Position numbers and translations under genes: made by a program
Source: Rhizobium sp. 16-449-1b
GTDB taxonomy: Bacteria; Pseudomonadota; Alphaproteobacteria; Rhizobiales; Rhizobiaceae
DNA length: 64,000 nucleotides
Assembly (NCBI RefSeq): GCF_017741935.1
Contig: NZ_JAGHMH010000009.1
Span: forward strand, 62,001 to 126,000
Direction: 5' to 3'
Notes under the pieces: generated by a model
What the model was told of the DNA's origin: nothing
What the model saw: only the letters and a program-made list of their open reading frames with translations
The model's database searches: none
Part shown: positions 45,809-54,867 of the stretch, piece after piece
How positions within the stretch are numbered: position 1 is the first letter of the stretch
Layout: the number at the start of each line of letters is the position of its first letter

Positions 45809-46606
45809 TTGCCGGATAAAAGGGAGCCACTGGTTTCGATTGTCACACCCGCTTACAATGCGGCTGCGGTCATTGGCGAAACTATCGATAGTGTTTTAGC
45901 TCAATCGTATACGCGGTGGGAAATGTTGATCGTCGACGATGGATCAACCGACAGAACTCGCGAGGTCGTCCGGTCGTACAGCGAACGCGACGCTCGCATT
46001 CGTTTGATCGATATGCCGAAGAACAGCGGAGCTCCAGCCAAGCCTAGAAATACCGCTGTTGAGGCCGCCAGTGGAGAATGGATCGCATTTCTGGACGCCG
46101 ATGATGTATGGCACCCGCTAAAGCTCGAAAATCAACTCAGGGTTCTCGACGCCGAGCAGGCGACGTTCTCTTGCACCAGCATGCGCGATTTTCGGGATAT
46201 ATCGGAAATCGAAATCACCGATCCGGAGAACGTGCCGGTTAAGGAAATCACGTTTCGCATGCAGCAGATAAAGGGGCGCATTCCAGCTTCGAGTGTGGTG
46301 CTCAGAACCGACATCGCTCGCGAATTTCCCTTCAACGAGGACTTGTCCTATAAGGCGGTCGAGGACTATGACTGCTGGCTGAAGGTTCTGGAAAACAAGG
46401 GCCCTTGTTTGAAGCTTCAATATCCGTTCCTAATGTATCGGCGTATTGAAAACCAAATATCCGGTTCCAAGCTCTATATGCTGCGTCGAATGCATAACCT
46501 CCATCTGCACTATGGAAATCGAAGATCGCCGATACGGGCTCTGTTGTTCTCGGCGACCCACGCGATCGGCGCTCTTTATTTCAGGACCATCAAACGATCA
46601 CTCTAG
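45809..46606 (+). CDS. Family 2 glycosyltransferase
   Basis: 265 residues; the start appears to be TTG at 45809 (MPDKREPLVSIVTPAYN), 5 bases after a GAGAG. No ATG lies nearby in frame. The GT-A fold is clear: VSIVTPAYNAAAVIGETIDS, IVDDGSTDRT, the metal-binding FLDADDVW and acceptor-side EDYDCWLKV. It adds one sugar from a nucleotide donor to the lipid-linked repeat unit at the inner face of the membrane. It follows the upstream glycosyltransferase gene by 148 bases. Confidence 0.87.
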   Translation: MPDKREPLVSIVTPAYNAAAVIGETIDSVLAQSYTRWEMLIVDDGSTDRTREVVRSYSERDARIRLIDMPKNSGAPAKPRNTAVEAASGEWIAFLDADDVWHPLKLENQLRVLDAEQATFSCTSMRDFRDISEIEITDPENVPVKEITFRMQQIKGRIPASSVVLRTDIAREFPFNEDLSYKAVEDYDCWLKVLENKGPCLKLQYPFLMYRRIENQISGSKLYMLRRMHNLHLHYGNRRSPIRALLFSATHAIGALYFRTIKRSL

Positions 46607-46646
46607 CTACGGCTTTGCCTGCTCGCTTTTGGACATCGGTGCTTGA

Positions 46647-46667
46647 GCGCTCTGCTGTCCAGAGCGC
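46647..46667. terminator. Hairpin between convergent glycosyltransferase and pseI genes
   Basis: GCGCTCTG and CAGAGCGC, perfect 8-base arms around a five-base loop, in the 138-base gap where the two transcripts converge. No T-run follows on either strand, so it is a tentative bidirectional terminator. Confidence 0.4.
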
Positions 46668-46744
46668 ATCAGCCCTAATACTGGCCATGCTTATCCTCCT
46701 GGCATGCCCCGGCGATTGAAAGAAGAGGCGCCAGGTCTGGCAAA

Positions 46745-47791
46745 TTACGAAAATGCGTCTGTCGTAACGGGCGTATTTTTGCGGATGTCCCGGTTCGCTG
46801 TCTTGCCGATCACGTTCTCCAACATCTTAGGCGGCAAGCCGAAACCAGGGCGCACGGAGCGCACATGATCGGAGGTAATAGTCTCGCCCGCTTTCATGTC
46901 ACGTACGAAATAGAGCGAACGGCGAAACTTTACATTACCAATCTCGCTAGACTTTCGACCATAATCGACGCCACCAAGCGCCTCCCATGCCGTTTTCGAA
47001 TCTCGGCACAGCGCTTTCAGTTCGGTTGGCTCCAAGGAGAAACTGTCATCGGGCCCGCCACCATTGCGGTCGAGCGTAAAATGCTTCTCGATTATGGATG
47101 CGCCGAGCACTACCGAGGCGATGGCCGTGGTGTTGTCAAGCGTATGGTCCGACAATCCGGTTACGCAGCCAAAGCGAGAAATCATGTCGGGAATGGTGCG
47201 CAGATTGTAGTCCTGCGGCGGCGCGGGGTAACCTGACACGCAATGAAGGATCGCCAGCTCTCGGCAGCCTCCACTACGCGCTGCGTCGATGGCTTCGGCA
47301 ATCTCCTCGTCATCCGCCATGCCAGTAGAGATGATCATTGGCTTACCGGTGGAGGCCGCGTATTTGATCAAAGCGTGATCCACGGCTTCAAACGAAGCGA
47401 TTTTGTAAGCTGGCGCGTTCAAATCTTCCAGAAGATCGATCGCGGTGTTGTCAAAGGGAGATGAGAAAATCGTGATGCCCAGCTTACGAGCATGCTCGAA
47501 TAGCGGCTTGTGCCATTCCCAGGGTGTGTGCGCTTCCTCATAGAGCTTATAAAGTGTGCGACCGCCCCATAACCCTCCATGAATCTGAAAATCCTCGTCG
47601 TCGCAATCAAGCGTAATAGTATCGGGGCGGTAAGTCTGCAGTTTGATTGCATCCGCTCCGGCCCTTTGCGCTTCGCTTATGATTGCCATGGCGACATCCA
47701 GCTTGCCGTTGTGATTGGCAGAGAGCTCGGCGATAATATACGGTGCGAAGGTCGGGCCAATTTCACGCCCGTCAATCTTTAAGCTAGCCAT
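46745..47791 (-). CDS. pseI: Pseudaminic acid synthase (NeuB family)
   Basis: 348 residues from the ATG at 47791, which overlaps the formyltransferase stop by eight bases. The barrel part starts PYIIAELSANHNGKL with the metal and substrate residues, KLQTYRPDTITLD, FSSPFDNTAIDLLE, ILHCVSGYP and IEKHFTLDR. The C-terminal antifreeze-like SAF domain (RRSLYFVRDMKAGETIT) completes the family layout. It condenses a 6-deoxy-diamino hexose with phosphoenolpyruvate to the nonulosonate. The PxDSFSLEP segment is of the PseI rather than NeuB type. Confidence 0.91.
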   Translation of the reverse strand: MASLKIDGREIGPTFAPYIIAELSANHNGKLDVAMAIISEAQRAGADAIKLQTYRPDTITLDCDDEDFQIHGGLWGGRTLYKLYEEAHTPWEWHKPLFEHARKLGITIFSSPFDNTAIDLLEDLNAPAYKIASFEAVDHALIKYAASTGKPMIISTGMADDEEIAEAIDAARSGGCRELAILHCVSGYPAPPQDYNLRTIPDMISRFGCVTGLSDHTLDNTTAIASVVLGASIIEKHFTLDRNGGGPDDSFSLEPTELKALCRDSKTAWEALGGVDYGRKSSEIGNVKFRRSLYFVRDMKAGETITSDHVRSVRPGFGLPPKMLENVIGKTANRDIRKNTPVTTDAFS

Positions 47792-48428
47792 CGATTTTTT
47801 CCAGAATGAGTTTGTATTTTTGTCCGCGCATTTGAAAGTGTGCGGGATATCTATCAGGATCGCATACACGTATTAGATCGAATTGCTCAGCAATTGTCTT
47901 GTCTGGATCTATCTCGCTATCCTTAGGAGTTCGTCTTCCATAATAGGTTGGCTTAACATCTTTGTTCTGCTCGATAGACGGCAAGTTATCGAAATTATTT
48001 ACGGCGTAATCAATTAGAGCCATCTGGCGCGAACCAATAATATCACTAATTTCATTCCACAGGGCAGTTTCGCCAATGTGAAATTTCTCTTTCTTAACGA
48101 TATTTCCGGAATCGACGCTATCTTCTGCCTCTAGCATAGTCAGGGTGAATTCGGTCTGTCCGTCAAGTAGTTGCCAGATATGGGGGCTCCAGCCCCGCCC
48201 TAGCGGAAGGTCGCTAGCATGCAGAACCAGCGTCTTCTTATATTGTTCACGGTGTGTTGCTAAAATAATCTCTGAGCAAGAGACTAAAAACAGAATATCG
48301 CCACCAACAATCTCCGATGCCTTCCGAAGCAAAGCTATCTCGTGATTTTCGCGATTGTCTTCCATCCAAAGCCCAAGCCAGCGATTTACCGGATGGGTGG
48401 GGTCACTACAGAGTATGGTAACCTTCAT
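47784..48428 (-). CDS. Formyltransferase in the nonulosonic acid operon
   Basis: 214 residues with a formyltransferase core similar to Met-tRNA and UDP-sugar N-formyltransferases: ILFLVSCSEII, then LVLHASDLPLGRGWSPHIWQ containing the His-x-Ser and catalytic-loop region, and DSGNIVKKEKF with the expected Asp. The C-terminus (YYGRRTPKDSEID, PAHFQMRGQKYKL) is the small subdomain seen in sugar formyltransferases. Its start overlaps the pseG stop (ATGA). It occupies the place of PseH, so it probably N-formylates the 4-amino group of the PseC product. Confidence 0.82.
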   Translation of the reverse strand: MKVTILCSDPTHPVNRWLGLWMEDNRENHEIALLRKASEIVGGDILFLVSCSEIILATHREQYKKTLVLHASDLPLGRGWSPHIWQLLDGQTEFTLTMLEAEDSVDSGNIVKKEKFHIGETALWNEISDIIGSRQMALIDYAVNNFDNLPSIEQNKDVKPTYYGRRTPKDSEIDPDKTIAEQFDLIRVCDPDRYPAHFQMRGQKYKLILEKIDG

Positions 48429-49444
48429 GAAAAAGCTTCCGTATTCATGATCTCGATAACTGATGTTACACCGGCACCGTCACAAAGTTTAGAAACCGCG
48501 GCGACAGCCCGATTATAATTTTCTTGCACCAGAAAGTGTCTAATTCGTTCGCCTAGAGCAGTCTCTGAAAAATCCGTCATAAGTGATTCTAGGCCGCAAA
48601 GCTCGCTGACCGAACTAGCAATTTGCTTTTGGTTTTCAGCAAGAACGATCATCACGGTCGGTAGTCCAAGACAACATCTTTCCCAGGTAGAGCTTCCGGC
48701 AGCGCCTATGGCTAGATCGCTCTGCATCATTAGCTGTGCCATATCACGAACTCCGACCAACACTCTTGCTGGCCACGGTAGAGAACTTGCTGTGACATTC
48801 ACATCAGCTATCCACGGTGCATCCTGTCCCATGACGATTGAGAGCGAGCTTCCCGTAGGCAATTCACACGCCTTCAGCGCTTTAAGCACTGCTCCAGTCA
48901 CATTATCATTGTCAAATCCCCCCATCGAAATCAGAACATGTCTCACCGGCTCCCGCCTCCGGCGTACTAGACTGGCTTCGCGAAACTGCGCAAAATCCGG
49001 ACGTAACAGTGCGTAGTGTGGGCCAATTAGCAGGACGCAGTCCGCCGATACTAACTGTTTATAATCTTTTGCCTTGCGTCCCAGATTTTGATCCAGAAGG
49101 ACATCACAGCTATGTGGGCGATCTGCAACATCGTCGATCACCATTATTTTTCTTACGGCTGTACGCATTTCGCGCTCGAAATCAGCGTCCAAACCATAAT
49201 GGTCAACAACTAGCCAATCGGGCCGGATCTCAGCCGCAGCTACCAAACTCTCCCGTTCATCGTCTATCGGCCGGATCTCATGACCTTTCTCTGCTACCAG
49301 CGCTGCCAGCGCGGGCGGCATGTCTCGACTGACAAAGGTACAGACTGCCCCCTTTTGCCGCAACCCATCGGCCAGCGTGAGGCAACGCATGACATGCCCC
49401 GCGCCAATTGCCGCCGATGCATCAGCACGAAAAGCAACCTGCAT
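48425..49444 (-). CDS. pseG: UDP-sugar hydrolase of pseudaminic acid synthesis
   Basis: 339 residues from the ATG at 49444 (GGAGG eight bases upstream). It is a GT-B-fold hydrolase related to MurG: N-terminal FRADASAAIGAGHVMRCLTLADGL with the catalytic-site His, LVVDHYGLDADFE, LISMGGFDNDNVTGAVL and SDLAIGAAGSSTWERCCLGLP for UDP binding. It removes UDP from the 2,4-diamino-6-deoxy-altrose derivative before PseI acts. Overlaps with the formyltransferase show tight coupling. Confidence 0.9.
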   Translation of the reverse strand: MQVAFRADASAAIGAGHVMRCLTLADGLRQKGAVCTFVSRDMPPALAALVAEKGHEIRPIDDERESLVAAAEIRPDWLVVDHYGLDADFEREMRTAVRKIMVIDDVADRPHSCDVLLDQNLGRKAKDYKQLVSADCVLLIGPHYALLRPDFAQFREASLVRRRREPVRHVLISMGGFDNDNVTGAVLKALKACELPTGSSLSIVMGQDAPWIADVNVTASSLPWPARVLVGVRDMAQLMMQSDLAIGAAGSSTWERCCLGLPTVMIVLAENQKQIASSVSELCGLESLMTDFSETALGERIRHFLVQENYNRAVAAVSKLCDGAGVTSVIEIMNTEAFS

Positions 49445-49474
49445 TGCCAATGCCTCCAGATGGGTTTTGCTACC

Positions 49475-51502
49475 TCAGTTCAGTCGCCGGAAACCTGCAT
49501 GGCAGATTGGGCCCTTGAGAAGGCTGCACACATCGCGGCCATCTTCGCATTCCCGTATTTGCGCATAGATCGGATCAAGCGCTTCAAAATATGCGTGGAC
49601 GACATCGGGCGTATGTGCGATCGACGCATAGAAATTCGTTGACGCAAGAAAGCCCTTGGCCAACATTTCCTGCGTAATGAATGTTTTATAAGCCAGCGCA
49701 TTCGCACTGTTAAATGAGTAGGTCGTCAGAGACGGAAGGCCGGCTGTCGATATAGAAAGACCGTGCTTTTCGGCAAGTTTCTTCCAACGCTCGGTGACAT
49801 CAGCGCCGATCTGTGTGATTCGCTCCCACGGCTTTTCACGCTCCATGACTTCAAGCGTCTTTATTGCCGCCGCGGAACCTAGCCGCTCGGTCCAAAACGT
49901 GGATGAAATGAACGTCGATTGCGCTGCCTCCATCACGGAGCGCCGGCCAATGGTTGCTGTCACGGCATAACCATTGCCGAGAGTTTTGCCAAAAACGGCC
50001 ATATCCGGCTCGACGCCGTACTTCTTATAAAGCCCGCCAAACGTCTCCCGGAAGCCAGAGGTACATTCGTCAAAAATCAGCACAATGCCATTCTTTGTTG
50101 CCAGTTCGCGCACCCTGTGCAGGAAGTTGTCCTCCGGCCCCTTGTTGCGCACCACTTCCATCTTAATGACGCCGATGTTGCGCTCGGCAACCAGCGTCTC
50201 AAGACCCTTGAAATCATTGTAATTGAACGGATGCACAGTACCACGCAAATTACGCGGCACACCATTCGGCTCTAGGCCAGGTAACAGATGTCCTGCGAGG
50301 CTCTCGTCCTCTCCCAGATTGGCCGAAAGATACCAATCATGCCATCCGTGATAACCGCAGACCGCGACATTGTCCTTACCAGCCGCCGCCCGCGCGATTC
50401 GCACGGCGATTGCGTTTGCTTCACCGCCCGAGCGGGCGAAGCGAACCATCTCGGCGAAAGGATGAAGATCAATCAACTTTTCAGCGAGATAGACTTCTTC
50501 TGGCGCGTTGAGTGTCGACATGTTGCCGTTTTTAACGACTTCCATCACGGCCTCATCTACCTCTGGGTGCCCGTAGCCAAGGATGTTGGTCCCGACGCCC
50601 ATCAGAGTCATGTCGATGTATTCGTTGCCGTCGAGATCCCAAACCTTGAAGCCTTTGGATTTGGAGAAGTAGGCCGGCCACTGCTCTGGCAAGAACATTT
50701 CCGCACGCTTCGACAGAAGCATGTTGCCGCCGGGAATTATTTGCTTGGCGCGCGTCCAGAGTTTCTGTCCCTTGCCCATGGAAGCCCCTTCGTTTCGATT
50801 CTGCGCTTTGTTGGCTGTGAATATCTCTGGCTGCTGCCGACTGAGCGAAAGCACATCGCCCCATGTGAAATCATCTGTGGGTCCGAGCGCATCGAAGACC
50901 CCGGATATGACGGAAAAATCGTCCGCCGTATCTACTGTCCACCGTTCGGCAGACACATCGGTATCATTAGCGATATTGAACATCGAGAAGCGGCCGGAAT
51001 TACGGAGATACGGCGTGACATGTTCGCGATCGAAAATCTCACGTGTTTCCTCCCAGGCCTGCCGTAGGGCGGCGTATGTAAAAACTTCGGTGTCGAGACC
51101 GTCCGGGTAAGTCGGCGGATTGATATTCGAGCCGTAGTCAACGCCAGCCTTGTCGAAAGCTTCCACAATTTCGTCGACCAAAGCAGCATCGACCAGCGGG
51201 CAGTCACCAGTTATGCGGATGACGCGCGTGGCTCTCGCAAGCGTAGCGGCCTGATAGTAACGATCGAGAACGTCATCCTCGTTACCTCGAAAGACAGAAA
51301 AACCAAGACTTTCAACATACTCGACCAACGGGTCGTTGCGTCGATCTTCCGAGGTCGCGACGATGATGTCGTCGATCCGTTTCGAGCGTGCAAGCCGTGA
51401 CAATAGGATCCCGATCATCGGCGTTCCGCGAATTGGCTTCATCACCTTGTTGGGGAGGCGAGTCGAACCCATGCGCGCTTGGACGATAGCAACGGTCTTC
51501 AT
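49475..51502 (-). CDS. Fused CMP-nonulosonate cytidylyltransferase and class III aminotransferase
   Basis: 675 residues from the ATG at 51502, overlapping the upstream reductase stop by four bases. Residues ~1-235 are an SpsF/PseF-like nucleotidyltransferase: VAIVQARMGSTRLPNKVM, DDIIVATSEDRRND, ITGDCPLVD. After a linker near residues 232-242, the rest is a PLP class III (glutamate-1-semialdehyde aminomutase-like) enzyme: RFARSGGEANAIAVRIARAA, VCGYHGWHDW, IFDECTSGFRETFGG and the PLP Lys in FGKTLGNGYA. Both halves keep their key residues. The N-terminal half should activate the nonulosonate with CTP; the second could add an amino group to it. Confidence 0.9.
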   Translation of the reverse strand: MKTVAIVQARMGSTRLPNKVMKPIRGTPMIGILLSRLARSKRIDDIIVATSEDRRNDPLVEYVESLGFSVFRGNEDDVLDRYYQAATLARATRVIRITGDCPLVDAALVDEIVEAFDKAGVDYGSNINPPTYPDGLDTEVFTYAALRQAWEETREIFDREHVTPYLRNSGRFSMFNIANDTDVSAERWTVDTADDFSVISGVFDALGPTDDFTWGDVLSLSRQQPEIFTANKAQNRNEGASMGKGQKLWTRAKQIIPGGNMLLSKRAEMFLPEQWPAYFSKSKGFKVWDLDGNEYIDMTLMGVGTNILGYGHPEVDEAVMEVVKNGNMSTLNAPEEVYLAEKLIDLHPFAEMVRFARSGGEANAIAVRIARAAAGKDNVAVCGYHGWHDWYLSANLGEDESLAGHLLPGLEPNGVPRNLRGTVHPFNYNDFKGLETLVAERNIGVIKMEVVRNKGPEDNFLHRVRELATKNGIVLIFDECTSGFRETFGGLYKKYGVEPDMAVFGKTLGNGYAVTATIGRRSVMEAAQSTFISSTFWTERLGSAAAIKTLEVMEREKPWERITQIGADVTERWKKLAEKHGLSISTAGLPSLTTYSFNSANALAYKTFITQEMLAKGFLASTNFYASIAHTPDVVHAYFEALDPIYAQIRECEDGRDVCSLLKGPICHAGFRRLN

Positions 51503-52377
51503 GCAATTTTCCACTGTGAGGGGTCAATAAGCGCAATACTTTCACTAGAGAGCCCGGGCGGCACGTCCGCATTTCGCTGTGAAAGCGCTGCCACCAGTCC
51601 ATGCAACTGGATTGCGCTATCGGCACCGACAACCACCTTCTCAACGCGAGGATCGTTGCAGACAAAACCGAGTGCGGCAGCTAAAGGCGTTGTTTCTTGC
51701 GCGATGCACCAATCCCGCCACTGATCCAGCAGCGCGGAAAATTGTGTGAAATAGGCAGGACGTTTGTCTGGGGCCAGCAATAGAAGACCTTGCAGGAGCG
51801 CGGATCGGGTATGAATTCGTACGCCCGTACCCGCTAGGCGGTCAAGCCAACCAGAAGTGGCTAGTCGCCGGTCAAGAACGTTGTAAGGAGCCTGTATGAG
51901 TTCCGGCTTCCAGCCTGAGCCATCAGACCATATCGCTTCCAGCTCGGCAGGCGCGTAGATAGATACGCCTACCGCCGCGCACAACCCGAGCGTCTTCAGA
52001 TCGGCTAGGCCTGCTCTGTAAGAGGCCGCATGTTGTCCTATAATCTCGTGGGATCGATGCAGGAGAACAGCATCCACGCTCGAACGGTTCAACCGGCTGA
52101 GCGACGCACGGATGCTTTCCACAATCCAGGACCGTACGTCAGTGACCTCTTCAGAAAGAGGGGGAAGCTTGGTCACGACACGGAAGTCTCGGGTGCCCGT
52201 AGCGCCTAGGTTCGCCTCTGCGTCACCATAGGCTATCGCGGTATCAAGCGTATCGATGCCGTATTCACGTGCCGCCAAGATGATCGCATGTAGCTCCTGT
52301 TTCGATACCCGATCTCCCGCGTTCGCCACGCCGTATTTCATGCCGAACTGCACCGTGCCGAGAGCCAACTTGTTCAT
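51499..52377 (-). CDS. Aldo/keto reductase of the nonulosonic acid operon
   Basis: 292 residues from the ATG at 52377, one base after the pseC stop. The barrel begins KLALGTVQFGMKYG; the catalytic tetrad is complete: Asp and Tyr in LDTAIAYGDAEANLG, Lys in RVVTKLPP, His in VLLHRSHE. NADP contacts are in the C-terminal VVVGADSAIQLHGL. Together with the aminotransferase half of the next gene it could interconvert a hydroxyl and a ketone for transamination. Not part of the minimal PseBCHGIF set. Confidence 0.85.
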   Translation of the reverse strand: MNKLALGTVQFGMKYGVANAGDRVSKQELHAIILAAREYGIDTLDTAIAYGDAEANLGATGTRDFRVVTKLPPLSEEVTDVRSWIVESIRASLSRLNRSSVDAVLLHRSHEIIGQHAASYRAGLADLKTLGLCAAVGVSIYAPAELEAIWSDGSGWKPELIQAPYNVLDRRLATSGWLDRLAGTGVRIHTRSALLQGLLLLAPDKRPAYFTQFSALLDQWRDWCIAQETTPLAAALGFVCNDPRVEKVVVGADSAIQLHGLVAALSQRNADVPPGLSSESIALIDPSQWKIA

Positions 52378-52378
52378 A

Positions 52379-53563
52379 TCAGGCAAGCGAATGCTCTGGC
52401 ACAGTAAAGATGTGTTCCAGAACGGCGATCACGCGAGCCTGATCTTCATCAGACAGGGAAGCGAACATTGGAAGCGAGACACAACGGCTATAGTACGCTT
52501 CCGATGCCGGGAAGGAGACACCCGCCATGCCGTTCTCCCGATAATATGGTTGCGTATGGACGGGAATATAGTGAACATTAACGCCAATCTCGGCCTTGCG
52601 CATTGCGTCGAAGAGCTGGCGCCGAGTTAGACTGGTCTTCGTCTCATCCACCTGTACGACGTAAAGATGCAGCGCCGAAAAAGAGCCACTCTCTCGTACC
52701 GGTAGGATGAGAGGTAAATGAGCTAGCTTCTTGTCATAGGCATCGGCAATTGCATGGCGACGTGCTACCCATTCGTCGAGGCGTGTTGCCTGCGAGCTGC
52801 CGAGAGCCGCTTGCATTTCCGTCATGCGATAGTTGAAGCCGAGATCCAACTGCTCGTAGTGCCAAGCGCCTTCGTTAGGTTTGGCCATGCGTGCGGCGTC
52901 ACGCGTAATGCCATGGGAACGAAGATCCTGCATGCGCCTTGCCAACTCCGCCGACTGGGTTGTCGCAAGCCCACCCTCGGCGGTGGTGATAATCTTGACC
53001 GGATGGAAAGAAAATATCGTGATATCCGAATGCTGGCAGTTTCCGACCTTGCCATTGCCGTAGCTGGCGCCAATCGCGTGCGATGCATCCTCGATAACAT
53101 GAAAGCCGTATTCTTGAGCCAAAGCTCCGATCTTGGCCATATCGCATGGCAGACCGGAGAAATGCACAGGTATAACCACCTTTGGCACATATCCTTCAGC
53201 CTTGGCGATCTTCAGCTTTTCTTCCAATCTCCTCGCCGACATGTTTAGCGTCACTGGGTCTATATCGACAAAGTCGACCGAGGCACCGCAGTAGATCGCG
53301 CAATTGGCACTGGCCACGAATGTATTCGGCACAGTCCACGCAACATCTCCCTCACCAAGACCAAGGGCCAAGCAAGCGATGTGTAGGCCGCTGGTAGCAC
53401 TATTGACGGCAACAGCATGCGCCGCACCACAGTAATCCGCGATGGCGCGCTCGAATTTAGGAACTTCCGGTCCCTGCGTCAGGTAGTCGGATCGCAACAC
53501 ATCGGCAACTGCCTGTAAATCCTCCTCCGATATTGACTGCCGGCCATACGGGATAAAGACCAT
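52379..53563 (-). CDS. pseC: UDP-4-amino-4,6-dideoxy-altrose aminotransferase
   Basis: 394-residue DegT/DnrJ-type PLP enzyme. NSATSGLHIACLALGLGEGD holds the phosphate-binding residues, VIEDASHAIGASYGN the PLP-stacking and Asp residues, and FSFHPVKIITTAEGG the Schiff-base Lys. YIPVHTQPYYRENG near the C-terminus is the usual substrate loop. It aminates the 4-keto product of PseB. Its ATG overlaps the pseB stop by one base (TGATG). Confidence 0.92.
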   Translation of the reverse strand: MVFIPYGRQSISEEDLQAVADVLRSDYLTQGPEVPKFERAIADYCGAAHAVAVNSATSGLHIACLALGLGEGDVAWTVPNTFVASANCAIYCGASVDFVDIDPVTLNMSARRLEEKLKIAKAEGYVPKVVIPVHFSGLPCDMAKIGALAQEYGFHVIEDASHAIGASYGNGKVGNCQHSDITIFSFHPVKIITTAEGGLATTQSAELARRMQDLRSHGITRDAARMAKPNEGAWHYEQLDLGFNYRMTEMQAALGSSQATRLDEWVARRHAIADAYDKKLAHLPLILPVRESGSFSALHLYVVQVDETKTSLTRRQLFDAMRKAEIGVNVHYIPVHTQPYYRENGMAGVSFPASEAYYSRCVSLPMFASLSDEDQARVIAVLEHIFTVPEHSLA

Positions 53564-54561
53564 CAGATTTTTCCGATCTTGCTTTCGTTGGCGGCAATCC
53601 AGGCCTGCAGTTCGTCTCGGCTCATCCAGTCCTTGTTATTGTCGCTGCAATAGGTAAAGCCGTCGGGCACGCGCACGCCATCCTTAATGCGGAAGGGATC
53701 CTTCGACCAATCGTGAATGGTAGGCAGTATCTTGAAGTGCTCGGCGTACTCGTACGTATACAGCGCGTCTTCGGTGCCAATCATCTGCTCATGCAGTTTT
53801 TCGCCAGGGCGGATGCCTACAATTTCAGTACTTGTCTGCGGCGCGACCGCCGCGGCAATGTCCATGATATTCATCGACGGAATCTTCTTCACGTAGATTT
53901 CGCCGCCAGCCATGTCCTCGAACGCGTGCCACACAAGCTCGACGCCTTGCTCGAGGGTAATCATAAAGCGCGTCATCCGCTCGTCAGTTATCGGTAGTTT
54001 ATTTTGGTCCTTAATCGACAGGAAGAATGGAATTACCGAACCACGGGAGCCCATAACGTTTCCATAGCGCACGACCGCGAAGCGTGTATCGTGGCTACCG
54101 GAGTAAGAATTTCCAGCGACAAACAATTTGTCCGACGCGAGCTTGGTCGCACCGTAGAGATTAACCGGACTGGACGCCTTATCGGTCGAAAGCGCGACAA
54201 CGCGTTTTACGCCACGATCGATGCAGGCATCGATAAGATTCATGGCGCCGATGACGTTCGTCTTCACACATTCAAACGGATTATACTCTGCCGTGGGAAC
54301 GATCTTCGTGGCAGCTGCATGCACCACGTAATCGATATTGTCCAGAGCTCTATAAAGCCGATCACGATCACGCACGTCGCCAATGAAGAAGCGCACACGC
54401 GGATCATCACCAAAAAGCTTAGCCATTTCCCATTGTTTCATTTCGTCACGGGAGAATATGACAAGCCGCTTGGGATTATACTTCTCAAGCGTCATAGGTA
54501 CGAATTTGTTGCCGAAGGAGCCAGTGCCACCTGTGATCAGAATGGATCGATTTTCAAACAT
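53563..54561 (-). CDS. pseB: UDP-GlcNAc 4,6-dehydratase/5-epimerase
   Basis: 332 residues from the ATG at 54561 (MFENRSILITGG), where similarity starts; a longer upstream reading is unsupported. Soluble short form of the FlaA1 family: ILITGGTGSFGNKFV, AAATKIVPTAEYNPFE, catalytic LSTDKASSPVNLYGATKLASD (with Tyr), and IRPGEKLHEQMI. It dehydrates and epimerises UDP-GlcNAc, the first committed step. First gene of the operon pseB-pseC-reductase-fusion-pseG-formyltransferase-pseI, all overlapping or spaced by at most ~30 bases. Confidence 0.92.
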   Translation of the reverse strand: MFENRSILITGGTGSFGNKFVPMTLEKYNPKRLVIFSRDEMKQWEMAKLFGDDPRVRFFIGDVRDRDRLYRALDNIDYVVHAAATKIVPTAEYNPFECVKTNVIGAMNLIDACIDRGVKRVVALSTDKASSPVNLYGATKLASDKLFVAGNSYSGSHDTRFAVVRYGNVMGSRGSVIPFFLSIKDQNKLPITDERMTRFMITLEQGVELVWHAFEDMAGGEIYVKKIPSMNIMDIAAAVAPQTSTEIVGIRPGEKLHEQMIGTEDALYTYEYAEHFKILPTIHDWSKDPFRIKDGVRVPDGFTYCSDNNKDWMSRDELQAWIAANESKIGKI

Positions 54562-54867
54562 AGCGTTTCCGGTTGCGTGTCTACTTATTGACGTTATCCG
54601 AGAAGATGCGTCGGTTGCGGCTTCCACCATACCGTGGTCGCTCTTGCAGTCGGCGGATTATTTTATCATTCAGCGTCGCGCTCAATTGGGATGCGCGTCT
54701 TTTACCCCCTATCGAGTGAATTGCAAGCACGACGTCATTTGTCTCATTCAGTCTTGCACGCATGAATAGACAGCCCAAGCTGGCTCACTGGACCCAATGT
54801 GAGTTTCAGAAAAGCGGATGTGATATTCGCCGCGAATCCACCGAGATCGTGTTAGATTTAATAGCTT
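54562..54867. promoter_or_regulatory. 306-base gap upstream of pseB
   Basis: Probable promoter region of the nonulosonic acid operon. AT-rich stretches occur near 54840-54870, but no clear -35/-10 pair or repeat was recognised. Confidence 0.35.
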
